Assembly (NCBI GenBank): GCA_040877285.1
Contig: JBBDNZ010000066.1
Span: forward strand, 1 to 5,667
Origin: CANKHA01 sp040877285
Lineage (GTDB): Bacteria; Pseudomonadota; Alphaproteobacteria; Rhizobiales; Xanthobacteraceae
Direction of reading: 5' to 3'
Length of the DNA stretch: 5,667 bases
Made by a program: the position numbers and the translations under genes. The notes under the pieces are model-generated. The model had not been told where the DNA came from, did no database searches, and saw nothing but the letters and a program-made list of their open reading frames with translations. This document shows, in pieces, positions 1 through 5,667 of this stretch; the first letter of the stretch is position 1, and every line of letters starts with the position of its first letter.

Positions 1-426
1 TTGGTCATTGCCACCGCGCTCGTTCCCGGCGCCGCCGCGCCGAAGCTGATCTCGGCCGCGACGGTCAAGGCCATGCGGCCCGGCGCCGTTATCGTGGACG
101 TGTCGATCGATCAGGGCGGCTGCGCCGAAACCTCGCGGCCAACCACGCATTCGGAGCCGACCTTCGTCGTTGACGGCGTGGTGCATTACTGCGTTACCAA
201 TATGCCGGGCGCGGTGCCGCGCACCTCCGCCTTCGCGCTCAACAATGCGACGCGGACCTTCGTCTTGGCGCTGGCCGATAAAGGCTGGCGCCGCGCGCTC
301 GCCGAGGACGCGCATCTGCGCGACGGCCTCAACGTGCATGACGGAAGCCTCACATGCCAGGCGGCGGCGGACGCCCTGAAGCTGCCTTGCCGGCCGGCAG
401 CCGAAATCGTGCAAAGCGTCGATTGA
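1..426 (+). CDS. ald: Alanine dehydrogenase, C-terminal 141 residues (5' end outside window)
   Basis: Ald catalyses the NAD-dependent, reversible conversion of L-alanine to pyruvate and ammonia in the cytoplasm. The frame is open from base 1, so the first codon (TTG) is an internal Leu and not a start. About 230 residues are missing if the protein has the family's usual length of about 370. What remains is the end of the NAD-binding domain and the C-terminal part of the catalytic domain. Visible family signatures are LVPGAAAPKLI (residues 8-18 here), MRPGAVIVDVSIDQGG (25-40), SRPTTH (45-50) and YCVTNMPGAVPRTS (63-76), followed by ALNNAT. D37 in IDQGG corresponds to the catalytic Asp known from characterised alanine dehydrogenases (D270 in the M. 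tuberculosis enzyme). The gene ends with TGA and is followed after 97 bases by the DUF1194 gene on the same strand. I see no frameshift. Identity is secure; only the truncation limits the call. Confidence 0.95.
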   Translation: MVIATALVPGAAAPKLISAATVKAMRPGAVIVDVSIDQGGCAETSRPTTHSEPTFVVDGVVHYCVTNMPGAVPRTSAFALNNATRTFVLALADKGWRRALAEDAHLRDGLNVHDGSLTCQAAADALKLPCRPAAEIVQSVD

Positions 427-507
427 CGCAACTGTGCACATGTCCGCCGTGGCGCCGCCGCCGCGCTTCTCCCCGCCCGCCGGCCGTGTCACAGTGGCGA
501 ATCCATC

Positions 508-519
508 GAGAGGAGAGAG
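508..519 (+). promoter_or_regulatory. Purine-rich ribosome binding site of the DUF1194 gene
   Basis: A GAGAGGAGAGAG stretch ends four bases before the ATG at 524; its AGGAG core (511-515) lies 8 bases upstream. This strong Shine-Dalgarno match selects ATG 524 over the upstream in-frame ATGs at 434 and 440. Starting there would add a proline-rich stretch of 30 residues ahead of the signal sequence. The rest of the 97-base gap (427-507) shows no recognisable promoter or terminator. Confidence 0.75.
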
Positions 520-523
520 TTGG

Positions 524-1378
524 ATGCGCGCGCGCTTCCCTCTGATCCTGCTGCTTGCGGCGCTGGCCGCGGCCTGGACGCTGCGCGCCGGAGACGGCTC
601 CGGCATCGCCGCACCGAGATTCGTGGACCGTTTCACTCAGCAATCCTCCGGTGCGGTCGAGGTCGATGTGGAGCTGGTGCTCGCGGTCGATATCTCCTTT
701 TCCATGGACCCGGACGAGCAGGCGCTGCAACGCGAGGGCTATATCCACGCGATCACGTCAAGGGAATTTCTGAGCGCATTGCGCGACGGCGTTCACGGCA
801 AGATCGCCATGACCTATTTCGAATGGGCCAACGCCAACGAGCAAAGGATCATCGTGCCCTGGCGGCTGATCGACGGCCCGGAAGCCGCCGACGCTTTCGC
901 CGACGAGATCGCGCGGGCGTATTACCGCCGCGCCTCGCGCACTTCGATTTCCGGCGCGCTCGAATTCGGCGCCGCGCTGTTCGACAACAGCGGTTACAAG
1001 GGCCTGCGCCGCGTGATCGACATATCCGGCGACGGGGCCAACAACAACGGCGCCCTTTTGGCGCCCATGCGCGACGAGGTCGTCGCCAAAGGCATCGTCA
1101 TCAACGGGCTGCCCATCATGGTGAAAGTGCCGCTCGGCTCGGGCATGGATATCGGCGAGCTCGACGTCTATTACGAGGATTGCGTCATCGGCGGCCCCGG
1201 CGCCTTCCTGATCCCGATCAAAAACCGCGGCGAATTCAAGGAAGCCACCCGCCGCAAGCTGGTGCAGGAAATCGCTTCCCGCCCGCCGCCGCCGCGCCTG
1301 ATGCAGGCCTCCGCCGCCGCCCCGCGCATCCGCTGCACCATCGGTGAGGAAATCTGGCAGCAGCGCTGGGGGAATTGA
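524..1378 (+). CDS. DUF1194 family exported protein with von Willebrand factor A-like fold
   Basis: The product is 284 residues, of unknown biochemical function. Residues 1-20 are a basic start followed by a hydrophobic run rich in Leu and Ala, which reads as a signal peptide or N-terminal anchor, so the protein should act in the periplasm or at the membrane. No clean Ala-X-Ala cleavage site is obvious. The rest is one vWA-like domain. It begins with VDVELVLAVDISFSMD (residues 47-62), whose D56-x-S58-x-S60 is the MIDAS metal-binding motif. T140 in SRTSISGAL and D170 in DISGDG supply the other expected metal-coordinating positions. This arrangement and the motif ISGDGANNNG are typical of DUF1194 proteins. 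Only two cysteines are present (C220, C271), so a disulfide is possible. A proline-rich stretch (254-257) precedes the C-terminus. The gene follows ald on the same strand and converges on the RlmD-type gene. Family assignment is confident; any role in ligand binding or surface assembly is inference from vWA domains in general. Confidence 0.88.
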   Translation: MRARFPLILLLAALAAAWTLRAGDGSGIAAPRFVDRFTQQSSGAVEVDVELVLAVDISFSMDPDEQALQREGYIHAITSREFLSALRDGVHGKIAMTYFEWANANEQRIIVPWRLIDGPEAADAFADEIARAYYRRASRTSISGALEFGAALFDNSGYKGLRRVIDISGDGANNNGALLAPMRDEVVAKGIVINGLPIMVKVPLGSGMDIGELDVYYEDCVIGGPGAFLIPIKNRGEFKEATRRKLVQEIASRPPPPRLMQASAAAPRIRCTIGEEIWQQRWGN

Positions 1379-1389
1379 CGCCAAGCGTC

Positions 1390-1424
1390 ATCACCGGGCG
1401 CCGCGAAGCGGCAGACCCGGCGAT
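1390..1424. repeat. Palindromic intergenic repeat unit (imperfect hairpin)
   Basis: The outer arms ATCACCGGG (1390-1398) and CCCGGCGAT (1416-1424) pair with one mismatch. Inside, GCCGC (1400-1404) and GCGGC (1408-1412) pair perfectly around a GAA triloop. The GCGAAGCG core and CCGGG/CCCGG arms resemble dispersed palindromic repeats that I know from Hyphomicrobiales intergenic regions. The unit lies between two converging genes, just downstream of the DUF1194 stop codon. No T-tract follows on either strand, so a classic intrinsic terminator is not supported. Confidence 0.6.
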
Positions 1425-1456
1425 CTCGATCGGCAAACCGTGTCCTCCTAAGCGGG

Positions 1457-1479
1457 ATGGCCGGGACAAGCCCGGCCAT
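1457..1479. repeat. Perfect 9-bp hairpin repeat of the MAGLVPAI-encoding type
   Basis: ATGGCCGGG (1457-1465), a 5-base ACAAG loop and CCCGGCCAT (1471-1479) form a perfect inverted repeat. Read on the minus strand it would encode MAGLVPAI, a peptide that recurs in spurious hypothetical proteins of Hyphomicrobiales because the underlying DNA is a dispersed repeat. It lies 23 bases beyond the stop of the RlmD-type gene and about 80 beyond the DUF1194 stop. Together with the unit at 1390-1424 it probably forms one composite element filling most of the 124-base gap. It could slow or stop transcription from either side, but no T-run follows the stem. Confidence 0.7.
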
Positions 1480-1502
1480 GACGGAGAGAATACGCACGTC
1501 TG

Positions 1503-2741
1503 TTACCGCTCAAACCTCGCCACCAGCTCCACATGCGCCGAATAGCGGAACTGATCCACCGGCGTCACGCGCATGAGCCGGTAGCCGCCGTCAATGAGAA
1601 TCCTCGCGTCGCGGGCAAAGGTCGCCGGATTGCACGACACCGCGACGGCGACCGGCACCTTGCTCGCCGCAAGTTCGCGCGCCTGCGCCTGCGCGCCCTG
1701 GCGCGGCGGGTCGAACACCACGGCGTCGAAGCGCGCCAGCTCCTTCGCCACCAACGGACGGCGGAAAAGATCGCGCGCCTGCGCTTCCACCGGCTTGAGG
1801 CCGGACGTCGAGGATGCCGCCTTGTTCAACGCGGCGACGGCCTCGGCATCGTTGTCGGCGGCGCTGATGCGGGTGCGTTCGGCCAGGCGCAGCGCGAAGG
1901 GACCGAGGCCGCAGAACAGATCGGCGATTGTTTTTGCGCCGGCGGTTTCCGCAGCGACCAGCCGCGCCAGCGCGGCCTCTCCTTCGGCGGTCGCTTGCAG
2001 GAAAGCGCCAGGCGGCAGCGTCACGCTCGCGCGCCCGATCTTGACCGTCGGCGCCGCGCGCTGCACCACCAGTTCGCCATGCCGGGTCAGGCGGGCCAGC
2101 CGGTGTTTTTCGGCCACGGCGGCAAGCAGCGTCGTTCGTTTCGCGGCGACGGGGCCGGAGCCGCGCACGTCGATATCCATGCCGGCCTCGGTCGCCGTCG
2201 CCTGAATGTCGAGCGGCTTGCTTGCGTCCTTGAGCACCTCGGCGATGTCCCAGGCCGCCGCGATGGCGCCTCCAAGTGCGGGAGCGAGAATAGGGCAGCG
2301 GTCGATGGGCACGATTTGATGCGCGCGCAGCGCGGCGAAGCCGACTTGCAGCACGTCGTGCGTTCCGCGCCGCGCATGCAGCACCGCGCGGCGGCGGCCT
2401 TCGCCGTGGGCGTCGATCAATTCGCCCACCGGCGCCTCGATGCGCGCCTGCGCCAGCGCCTCGACCGCAAGCTCGCGTTTCCATGCGCGATAGCGCGCCG
2501 TCGCCCAATGCTGCATGGCGCAGCCGCCGCAGGTGCCGAAATGCGGGCAGACCGGCGCGATGCGCTCGGGGCTTTCGCTGTCCACGCGCAGCAAATGCCG
2601 GCGGTCGGGATGGCCCGCCACCGGCTCGACTTCGACCGTTTCGCCCGGCAGCGTATAGGGCACGTAGATAGGCCCTTCCGGCGCGTCGGCCACGCCGTCG
2701 CCACGATGGCCGATGCGGTCGATGACGAGCCGTTCAGTCAC
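1503..2741 (-). CDS. rlmD: RlmD/RumA-type 23S rRNA (uracil-C5)-methyltransferase
   Basis: This cytoplasmic enzyme of 412 residues is predicted to use S-adenosylmethionine to methylate C5 of a uracil in rRNA (U1939 of 23S rRNA in E. coli RlmD). Residues 1 to about 55 look like a TRAM RNA-binding domain, with GHRGDGVA and the YVPYTLPGE segment. Four cysteines, C65-x5-C71-x2-C74 and C149 in DRCPI, match the [4Fe-4S] cluster of RumA. The Rossmann methyltransferase domain carries DLFCGLGPFALRLA (274-287) for cofactor binding, D296, and DPPRQG (344-349). SCNPATFARD contains the nucleophile C370, and DQFRYSAHVE contains E405, the expected general base. The start is a GTG overlapping the end of tlyA by 8 bases. 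The stop is TAA. The TRAM domain and Fe-S cysteines favour RlmD over TrmA or RlmC, but the exact target base is not proven by sequence, since alphaproteobacterial members are often annotated only as RNA methyltransferases. Confidence 0.88.
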   Translation of the reverse strand: MTERLVIDRIGHRGDGVADAPEGPIYVPYTLPGETVEVEPVAGHPDRRHLLRVDSESPERIAPVCPHFGTCGGCAMQHWATARYRAWKRELAVEALAQARIEAPVGELIDAHGEGRRRAVLHARRGTHDVLQVGFAALRAHQIVPIDRCPILAPALGGAIAAAWDIAEVLKDASKPLDIQATATEAGMDIDVRGSGPVAAKRTTLLAAVAEKHRLARLTRHGELVVQRAAPTVKIGRASVTLPPGAFLQATAEGEAALARLVAAETAGAKTIADLFCGLGPFALRLAERTRISAADNDAEAVAALNKAASSTSGLKPVEAQARDLFRRPLVAKELARFDAVVFDPPRQGAQAQARELAASKVPVAVAVSCNPATFARDARILIDGGYRLMRVTPVDQFRYSAHVELVARFER

Positions 2742-2751
2742 GCCGCGCTCC
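2734..2751 (-). promoter_or_regulatory. Stop-start overlap and ribosome binding site coupling tlyA to rlmD
   Basis: On the minus strand the sequence GTGACTGA (2741 to 2734) contains both the GTG start of the RlmD-type gene and, in another frame, the TGA stop of tlyA. A GGAG at 2751-2748, inside the last tlyA codons, lies 6 bases before the GTG and is a good Shine-Dalgarno match. This geometry supports translational coupling and fixes the GTG as start, since the next residues (TERLVI..GHRGDG) are the normal beginning of this family. Confidence 0.75.
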
Positions 2752-3465
2752 GATCAGGAATTCGCGGTTGCCGTCGCCGCCCGCGATCGGAGACGGGATA
2801 ATGCCGAGCACCGTCCAGCCCAGCCCGGCGACAAAAGCGGAAATGTCGTCGCATACCGCCTGATGTATGGCTGGATCGCGCACGATGCCTTTTTTCACGT
2901 GCGCGCGGCCCGCTTCGAATTGCGGCTTGATCAGCGCCAGCAAGTGCGCCGGGCTCCTCGCCAATCCGAGCGCCGCCGGCAGCACGCGCTTGAGCGAGAT
3001 GAAGCTGACGTCCGCCACGATCAAATCGGGGGACTCGGAAAGCCGGGCGGGGGTGAGCGCGCGGATGTCGGTCTCCTCGAACGAAACGACGCCCGCCCGC
3101 CCGCGCAGGCTGGGATGCAACTGGCCGCGACCCACGTCGATGGCATAGACGCGCTTGGCCCCGCGCTCCAGCAGCACATGGGTGAAGCCGCCGGTGGAGG
3201 CGCCCACGTCGAGACAGACGCGGCCTTTCGGATCGATGCCGAAATGATCAAGCGCCGCCGCGAGCTTCATCCCGCCGCGCGACACCCAAGGGTGCTCTGG
3301 CGCGGCCTTCAGCTCGGCGCTGACGGAAATCTCATCGGAAGATTTTCGCACCGGCACGCCGCCGGCCGTCACCAGGCCCGCTTCGATGGCGGCCTGCGCC
3401 TTGGCGCGGCTTTCGAACAGGCCGCGCTCCACCAGCAAACGGTCGGCGCGTTGGCGAGGGGGCAT
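2734..3465 (-). CDS. tlyA: TlyA family rRNA (cytidine-2'-O)-methyltransferase
   Basis: TlyA enzymes 2'-O-methylate cytidines in rRNA: 23S C1920, and in the longer type also 16S C1409 (E. coli numbering). The older name hemolysin A is misleading. The product has 243 residues. Residues 6 to about 55 form an S4 RNA-binding domain (RADRLLVERGLFESRAKAQ onward). The FtsJ-like domain begins at WVSRGGMKL and has the cofactor-binding CLDVGASTGGFT (84-95). K67, D152 in ADVSFIS, K180 in LIKPQFE and E235 in NREFL fit the K-D-K-E catalytic tetrad of 2'-O-methyltransferases. The segment KKGIVRDP (191-198) is also typical. The ATG start has only a weak purine-rich AAGAAAG upstream. The gene lies 151 bases downstream of dxs, across a repeat, and overlaps the next gene by 8 bases. 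Whether the enzyme modifies one or both subunits cannot be told from the sequence alone. Confidence 0.93.
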   Translation of the reverse strand: MPPRQRADRLLVERGLFESRAKAQAAIEAGLVTAGGVPVRKSSDEISVSAELKAAPEHPWVSRGGMKLAAALDHFGIDPKGRVCLDVGASTGGFTHVLLERGAKRVYAIDVGRGQLHPSLRGRAGVVSFEETDIRALTPARLSESPDLIVADVSFISLKRVLPAALGLARSPAHLLALIKPQFEAGRAHVKKGIVRDPAIHQAVCDDISAFVAGLGWTVLGIIPSPIAGGDGNREFLIGARRD

Positions 3466-3480
3466 GAATTTACTTTCTTT

Positions 3481-3604
3481 GTCATCCCGGCCGAGCGAAG
3501 CGGTCCATTTTCCCGCTCGTCCGCGCGAAAGCGGGGACCCAGTCTGCCGTTGGCAATATGCGCGTTTGAGTAAGCTGGATTCCCGCGTACGCCGGAATGA
3601 GCGG
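3481..3604. repeat. Long imperfect palindromic repeat between dxs and tlyA
   Basis: Arms 3513-3542 and 3575-3604 are inverted copies; by hand alignment 22 of 30 positions match without gaps. The loop is 32 bases. The left arm contains GCGAAAGCGGGGACCCAG and the right arm CTGGATTCCCGCGTACGCCGGAATGA, which is the pattern of a dispersed repeat whose spurious translation is the RESGDP ... LDSR.R.NE peptide. An extra piece at 3481-3506 starts GTCATCCCGGCC and contains GCGAAGCG; it looks like part of another unit of the same repeat type. The element fills nearly all of the dxs-tlyA gap (3466-3616) and would be transcribed as a long stem-loop if the genes share an mRNA. No T-tract follows on the minus strand side. 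Confidence 0.75.
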
Positions 3605-3616
3605 AGTGCAGAGCAG

Positions 3617-5536
3617 CTAGGCCAGCTTCACCGTCTCAGCCGCGACATCCTTGCCCAGCGCCTCGAACACCTTGGCGACGATGCCCTTGGCGTCGAGTCC
3701 GGCCTTGGCGTATTGCGCCGCCGGCGAGTCGTGGTCGATGAAAATGTCGGGCAGCACCATCGTGCGCACTTTCAGCCCGCGGTCGAGCACCTCGTTTTCC
3801 GCGAGCGTTTGCAGCACATAAGAGCCGAAGCCGCCGATGGCGCCTTCCTCGACGGTCACCAGCACCTCGTGCTCGCGCGCCAGCCGCAAAATGAGATCGA
3901 CATCGAGCGGCTTGGCAAAGCGCGCGTCCGCCACCGTGGTCGAAAGCCCGTAGGCCGCCAGTTCGTCCGCCGCCTTGAGGCATTCCGCCAGCCGCGCGCC
4001 GAAGGACAACAGCGCCACTTTCGTGCCCTCGCGCAGCACGCGGCCCTTGCCGATCTCCAGCGGCTTGCCTTCGGCGGGCATCGCCACGCCCATGCCTTCG
4101 CCGCGCGGGTAGCGGAAGGCGGAAGGCCGGTCGTCGATCGCCGCCGCCGTCGCCACCATATGCGCCAGTTCCGCCTCGTCGGCCGCCGCCATCACCACGA
4201 AGCCGGGCAGGCAGCCGAGATAGGCCACGTCGAAGGCGCCCGTGTGGGTCGCGCCGTCGGCGCCGACCAGGCCGGCGCGGTCGATGGCGAAGCGCACCGG
4301 CAGCGACTGGATCGCCACGTCATGCACCACCTGGTCGTAGGCGCGTTGCAGGAAGGTGGAATAGATCGCCGCGAACGGCTTGAAGCCTTCGGTGGCGAGC
4401 CCCGCGGCAAACGTCACCGCGTGCTGCTCGGCGATGCCGACGTCGAACATGCGCGTGGGGAATTTTTCCGCGAAAAGATCGAGCCCGGTGCCCGACGGCA
4501 TGGCCGCCGTCACCGCGACGATCTTCTCGTCCTTCTCCGCTTCCTTGATCAGGCTCTCGGCAAAGACCTTGGTATAGACCGGCGCGCGCGGCTTCGATTT
4601 GGCCTGCGCGCCGGTGGCGACGTCGAATTTCATCACGCCATGAAATTTATCGGCGGAGGTTTCCGCCGGCGGATAGCCCTTGCCCTTCTGCGTCACCACG
4701 TGCACGAGAATCGGCCCGGTCTCGCTGTCGCGCACGTTTTTGAGCACCGGCAAAAGATGATCGAGGTTGTGGCCGTCGATCGGCCCCACGTAGAAGAAGC
4801 CGAGCTCCTCGAACAGCGTGCCGCCGGTCCAAAATCCGCGGGCGAATTCCTCGGCGCGCGCCGCGCGCTCCTCGAAGAATTTCGGCAACTTGTGCGCCAG
4901 ATGCTTGCCGAATTCGCGCAAGGAACGATAGGCGCGCCCGGAGATGAGCCGCGCCAGATAAGCCGACATGGCGCCCACCGGCGGGGCGATCGACATGTCG
5001 TTGTCGTTGAGAATGACGATCAGCCGCGAATTCATCGCGCCCGCGTTGTTCATCGCCTCATAGGCCATGCCCGCCGACATGGCGCCGTCGCCGATCACGC
5101 AGACCACGTTGTGCGGCTTGCCTTCGAGGTCGCGCGCCACCGCCATGCCCAAGCCCGCCGAGATCGAGGTGGACGCGTGCGCCGCGCCAAAGGGGTCGTA
5201 TTCGCTCTCGGCCCGCCGGGTGAAGCCGGAGAGGCCGCCGCCCTGGCGCAAAGTGCGGATGCGCTCGCGCCGTCCGGTCAAAATCTTGTGCGGATAGGCC
5301 TGGTGGCCGACATCCCACACCAGCCGGTCGCGCGGGGTGTCGAAGATATAATGCAGCGCCACGGTCAGCTCGACCACGCCGAGCCCCGCGCCGAGATGGC
5401 CGCCGGTCGCCGCCACCGCGTCGATGGTCTCCTGCCGCAGTTCCGCCGCCACCTGCGGCAATTGCTCGACGGCGAGCTGCCGCAAATCTTCGGGCTTATG
5501 CACCTGATCGAGGAGAGGGGTTTTCGACTCCGGCAC
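3617..5536 (-). CDS. dxs: 1-deoxy-D-xylulose-5-phosphate synthase
   Basis: Dxs condenses pyruvate and glyceraldehyde 3-phosphate, with loss of CO2, to 1-deoxy-D-xylulose 5-phosphate. This is the first step of the MEP pathway to isoprenoids and also feeds thiamine and pyridoxal synthesis. The 639-residue length is normal for a full-length enzyme. The N-terminal thiamine diphosphate domain has H47 in GGHLG, WDVGHQAYPHKILTGR (74-89), and the cofactor motif GDG (149-151) through N177 in LNDND. The central transketolase domain has DVGIAEQH with catalytic E370, then R420, D427 and H431 in DRAGLVGADGATH, and R478 in RYPRGE. From E370 on, these residues fall at the same numbers as in E. coli Dxs. The C-terminal domain includes VTVEEGAIGGFG and the LPDIFIDHDSP segment. 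The start is a GTG with a good ribosome binding site 6 bases upstream. In-frame stops at about 5609-5619 and no earlier start codon rule out a longer protein. The stop is TAG. All key residues are present, so the enzyme should be active. Confidence 0.98.
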   Translation of the reverse strand: MPESKTPLLDQVHKPEDLRQLAVEQLPQVAAELRQETIDAVAATGGHLGAGLGVVELTVALHYIFDTPRDRLVWDVGHQAYPHKILTGRRERIRTLRQGGGLSGFTRRAESEYDPFGAAHASTSISAGLGMAVARDLEGKPHNVVCVIGDGAMSAGMAYEAMNNAGAMNSRLIVILNDNDMSIAPPVGAMSAYLARLISGRAYRSLREFGKHLAHKLPKFFEERAARAEEFARGFWTGGTLFEELGFFYVGPIDGHNLDHLLPVLKNVRDSETGPILVHVVTQKGKGYPPAETSADKFHGVMKFDVATGAQAKSKPRAPVYTKVFAESLIKEAEKDEKIVAVTAAMPSGTGLDLFAEKFPTRMFDVGIAEQHAVTFAAGLATEGFKPFAAIYSTFLQRAYDQVVHDVAIQSLPVRFAIDRAGLVGADGATHTGAFDVAYLGCLPGFVVMAAADEAELAHMVATAAAIDDRPSAFRYPRGEGMGVAMPAEGKPLEIGKGRVLREGTKVALLSFGARLAECLKAADELAAYGLSTTVADARFAKPLDVDLILRLAREHEVLVTVEEGAIGGFGSYVLQTLAENEVLDRGLKVRTMVLPDIFIDHDSPAAQYAKAGLDAKGIVAKVFEALGKDVAAETVKLA

Positions 5537-5540
5537 CGGA

Positions 5541-5547
5541 TTTCCTT
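5541..5547 (-). promoter_or_regulatory. Ribosome binding site of dxs
   Basis: On the minus strand AAGGAAA lies just upstream of the GTG at 5536, with its AGGA core 6 bases from the start codon. It supports the GTG start for dxs. There is no ATG in frame nearby. Confidence 0.7.
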
Positions 5548-5581
5548 GCGCTTTTGCAGCCGCCGCGCCGCCCCAACGGCC

Positions 5582-5599
5582 GGAAACAAGCCAGTTTCC
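5582..5599 (-). other. Small hairpin in the dxs leader
   Basis: GGAAAC (5582-5587) and GTTTCC (5594-5599) form a perfect 6-bp stem with a 6-base loop. It lies about 45 bases upstream of the dxs start codon and would be part of the mRNA leader if transcription starts further upstream. A stem this short can occur by chance, and I recognise no riboswitch class. Confidence 0.25.
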
Positions 5600-5606
5600 C
5601 GAGGCT

Positions 5607-5628
5607 TACACCTATTATGACGGGTGTG
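5607..5628 (-). promoter_or_regulatory. Possible dxs promoter element within a short inverted repeat
   Basis: ACACC (5608-5612) and GGTGT (5623-5627) are inverted copies separated by 10 bases. The minus strand between them reads CATAAT (5619 to 5614), a 5-of-6 match to the sigma-70 -10 hexamer in an otherwise GC-rich leader. No convincing -35 hexamer is found 16-18 bases upstream, where the sequence is CCCGAG-like. The element could be a weak or activator-dependent promoter, an operator, or chance. The rest of 5537-5667 shows no gene; xseB, which often precedes dxs in this group, is not within these 131 bases. Confidence 0.22.
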
Positions 5629-5667
5629 CAACGAAGCTCGGGAGTGGGCGATATCTCAGTTTCGTGA

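Noticed and set aside
434..523. An N-terminal extension of the DUF1194 protein from ATG 434 or 440
   Set aside because: There is no ribosome binding site there, and it would bury the hydrophobic signal sequence 30 residues inside. The ATG at 524 has a strong Shine-Dalgarno.
1171..1497. A minus-strand open frame starting MRILSVMAGLVPAI
   Set aside because: The start lies in the palindromic repeat at 1457-1479 and the rest is antisense to the DUF1194 gene. It is the typical false gene created by this repeat.
1457..1502. Rho-independent terminator for the minus-strand cluster or for DUF1194
   Set aside because: The stem is good, but no run of T follows on either strand. I call it a repeat and leave any termination role as a hypothesis.
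1533..2801. A 422-codon open frame on the plus strand, antisense to the RlmD-type gene
   Set aside because: It has arginine-rich low-complexity composition and no recognisable motif, while the minus strand carries a complete methyltransferase with TRAM, Fe-S and catalytic motifs.
3386..5620. A 744-codon open frame on the plus strand, antisense to dxs
   Set aside because: It is a shadow produced by high GC at third codon positions of dxs. It is full of Arg, His, Gly and Ala without domain motifs, runs through the dxs-tlyA repeat (giving the RESGDP peptide), and the opposite strand has every catalytic residue of Dxs.
5617..5667. A 16-codon plus-strand open frame from ATG 5617 ending in TGA at the window edge
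   Set aside because: It has no clear ribosome binding site, is too short to judge, and overlaps the probable dxs leader. It is likely chance.
1..5667. A novel defence, mobile or secondary-metabolite system
   Set aside because: All sizeable genes are assigned to common chromosomal families. There is no transposase, integrase, toxin pair, CRISPR spacing pattern or tRNA-like sequence visible.

Overview
This is a high-GC window that looks like ordinary chromosome from an alphaproteobacterium, most likely of the order Hyphomicrobiales (Rhizobiales). Three things point that way: the order dxs - tlyA - TRAM-domain rRNA methyltransferase on one strand, a DUF1194 von Willebrand-like protein, and two kinds of palindromic intergenic repeat common in that order. 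One of these repeats, read as protein, gives the familiar spurious peptide MAGLVPAI. I cannot resolve family or genus by eye.

Layout. Bases 1-426 (+) are the 3' end of an alanine dehydrogenase gene (ald) cut by the left edge. Bases 524-1378 (+) encode an exported DUF1194 protein with a complete metal-binding MIDAS motif. The gap 1379-1502 lies between converging genes and holds two hairpin-forming repeat units. From 5536 back to 1503 the minus strand carries, in transcription order, dxs, tlyA and a RlmD-type rRNA uracil-C5 methyltransferase gene. dxs and tlyA are 151 bases apart and that gap is almost filled by a second palindromic repeat. tlyA and the RlmD-type gene overlap by 8 bases. Bases 5537-5667 are the non-coding leader of dxs, with a good ribosome binding site and two weak inverted repeats.

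How the genes relate. Dxs makes 1-deoxy-D-xylulose 5-phosphate, the entry point of the MEP isoprenoid pathway. TlyA and the RlmD-type enzyme both methylate ribosomal RNA, one on ribose 2'-O and the other on uracil C5. They probably share a transcript and are translationally coupled. The link between isoprenoid synthesis and rRNA modification is conserved gene order rather than a shared pathway. Ald (reversible pyruvate/alanine amination) and the DUF1194 protein face the opposite way and may be co-transcribed; no functional link between them is visible.

I found no mobile element, CRISPR array, RNA gene or clearly novel multi-gene system. The least understood items are the DUF1194 protein and the repeats.
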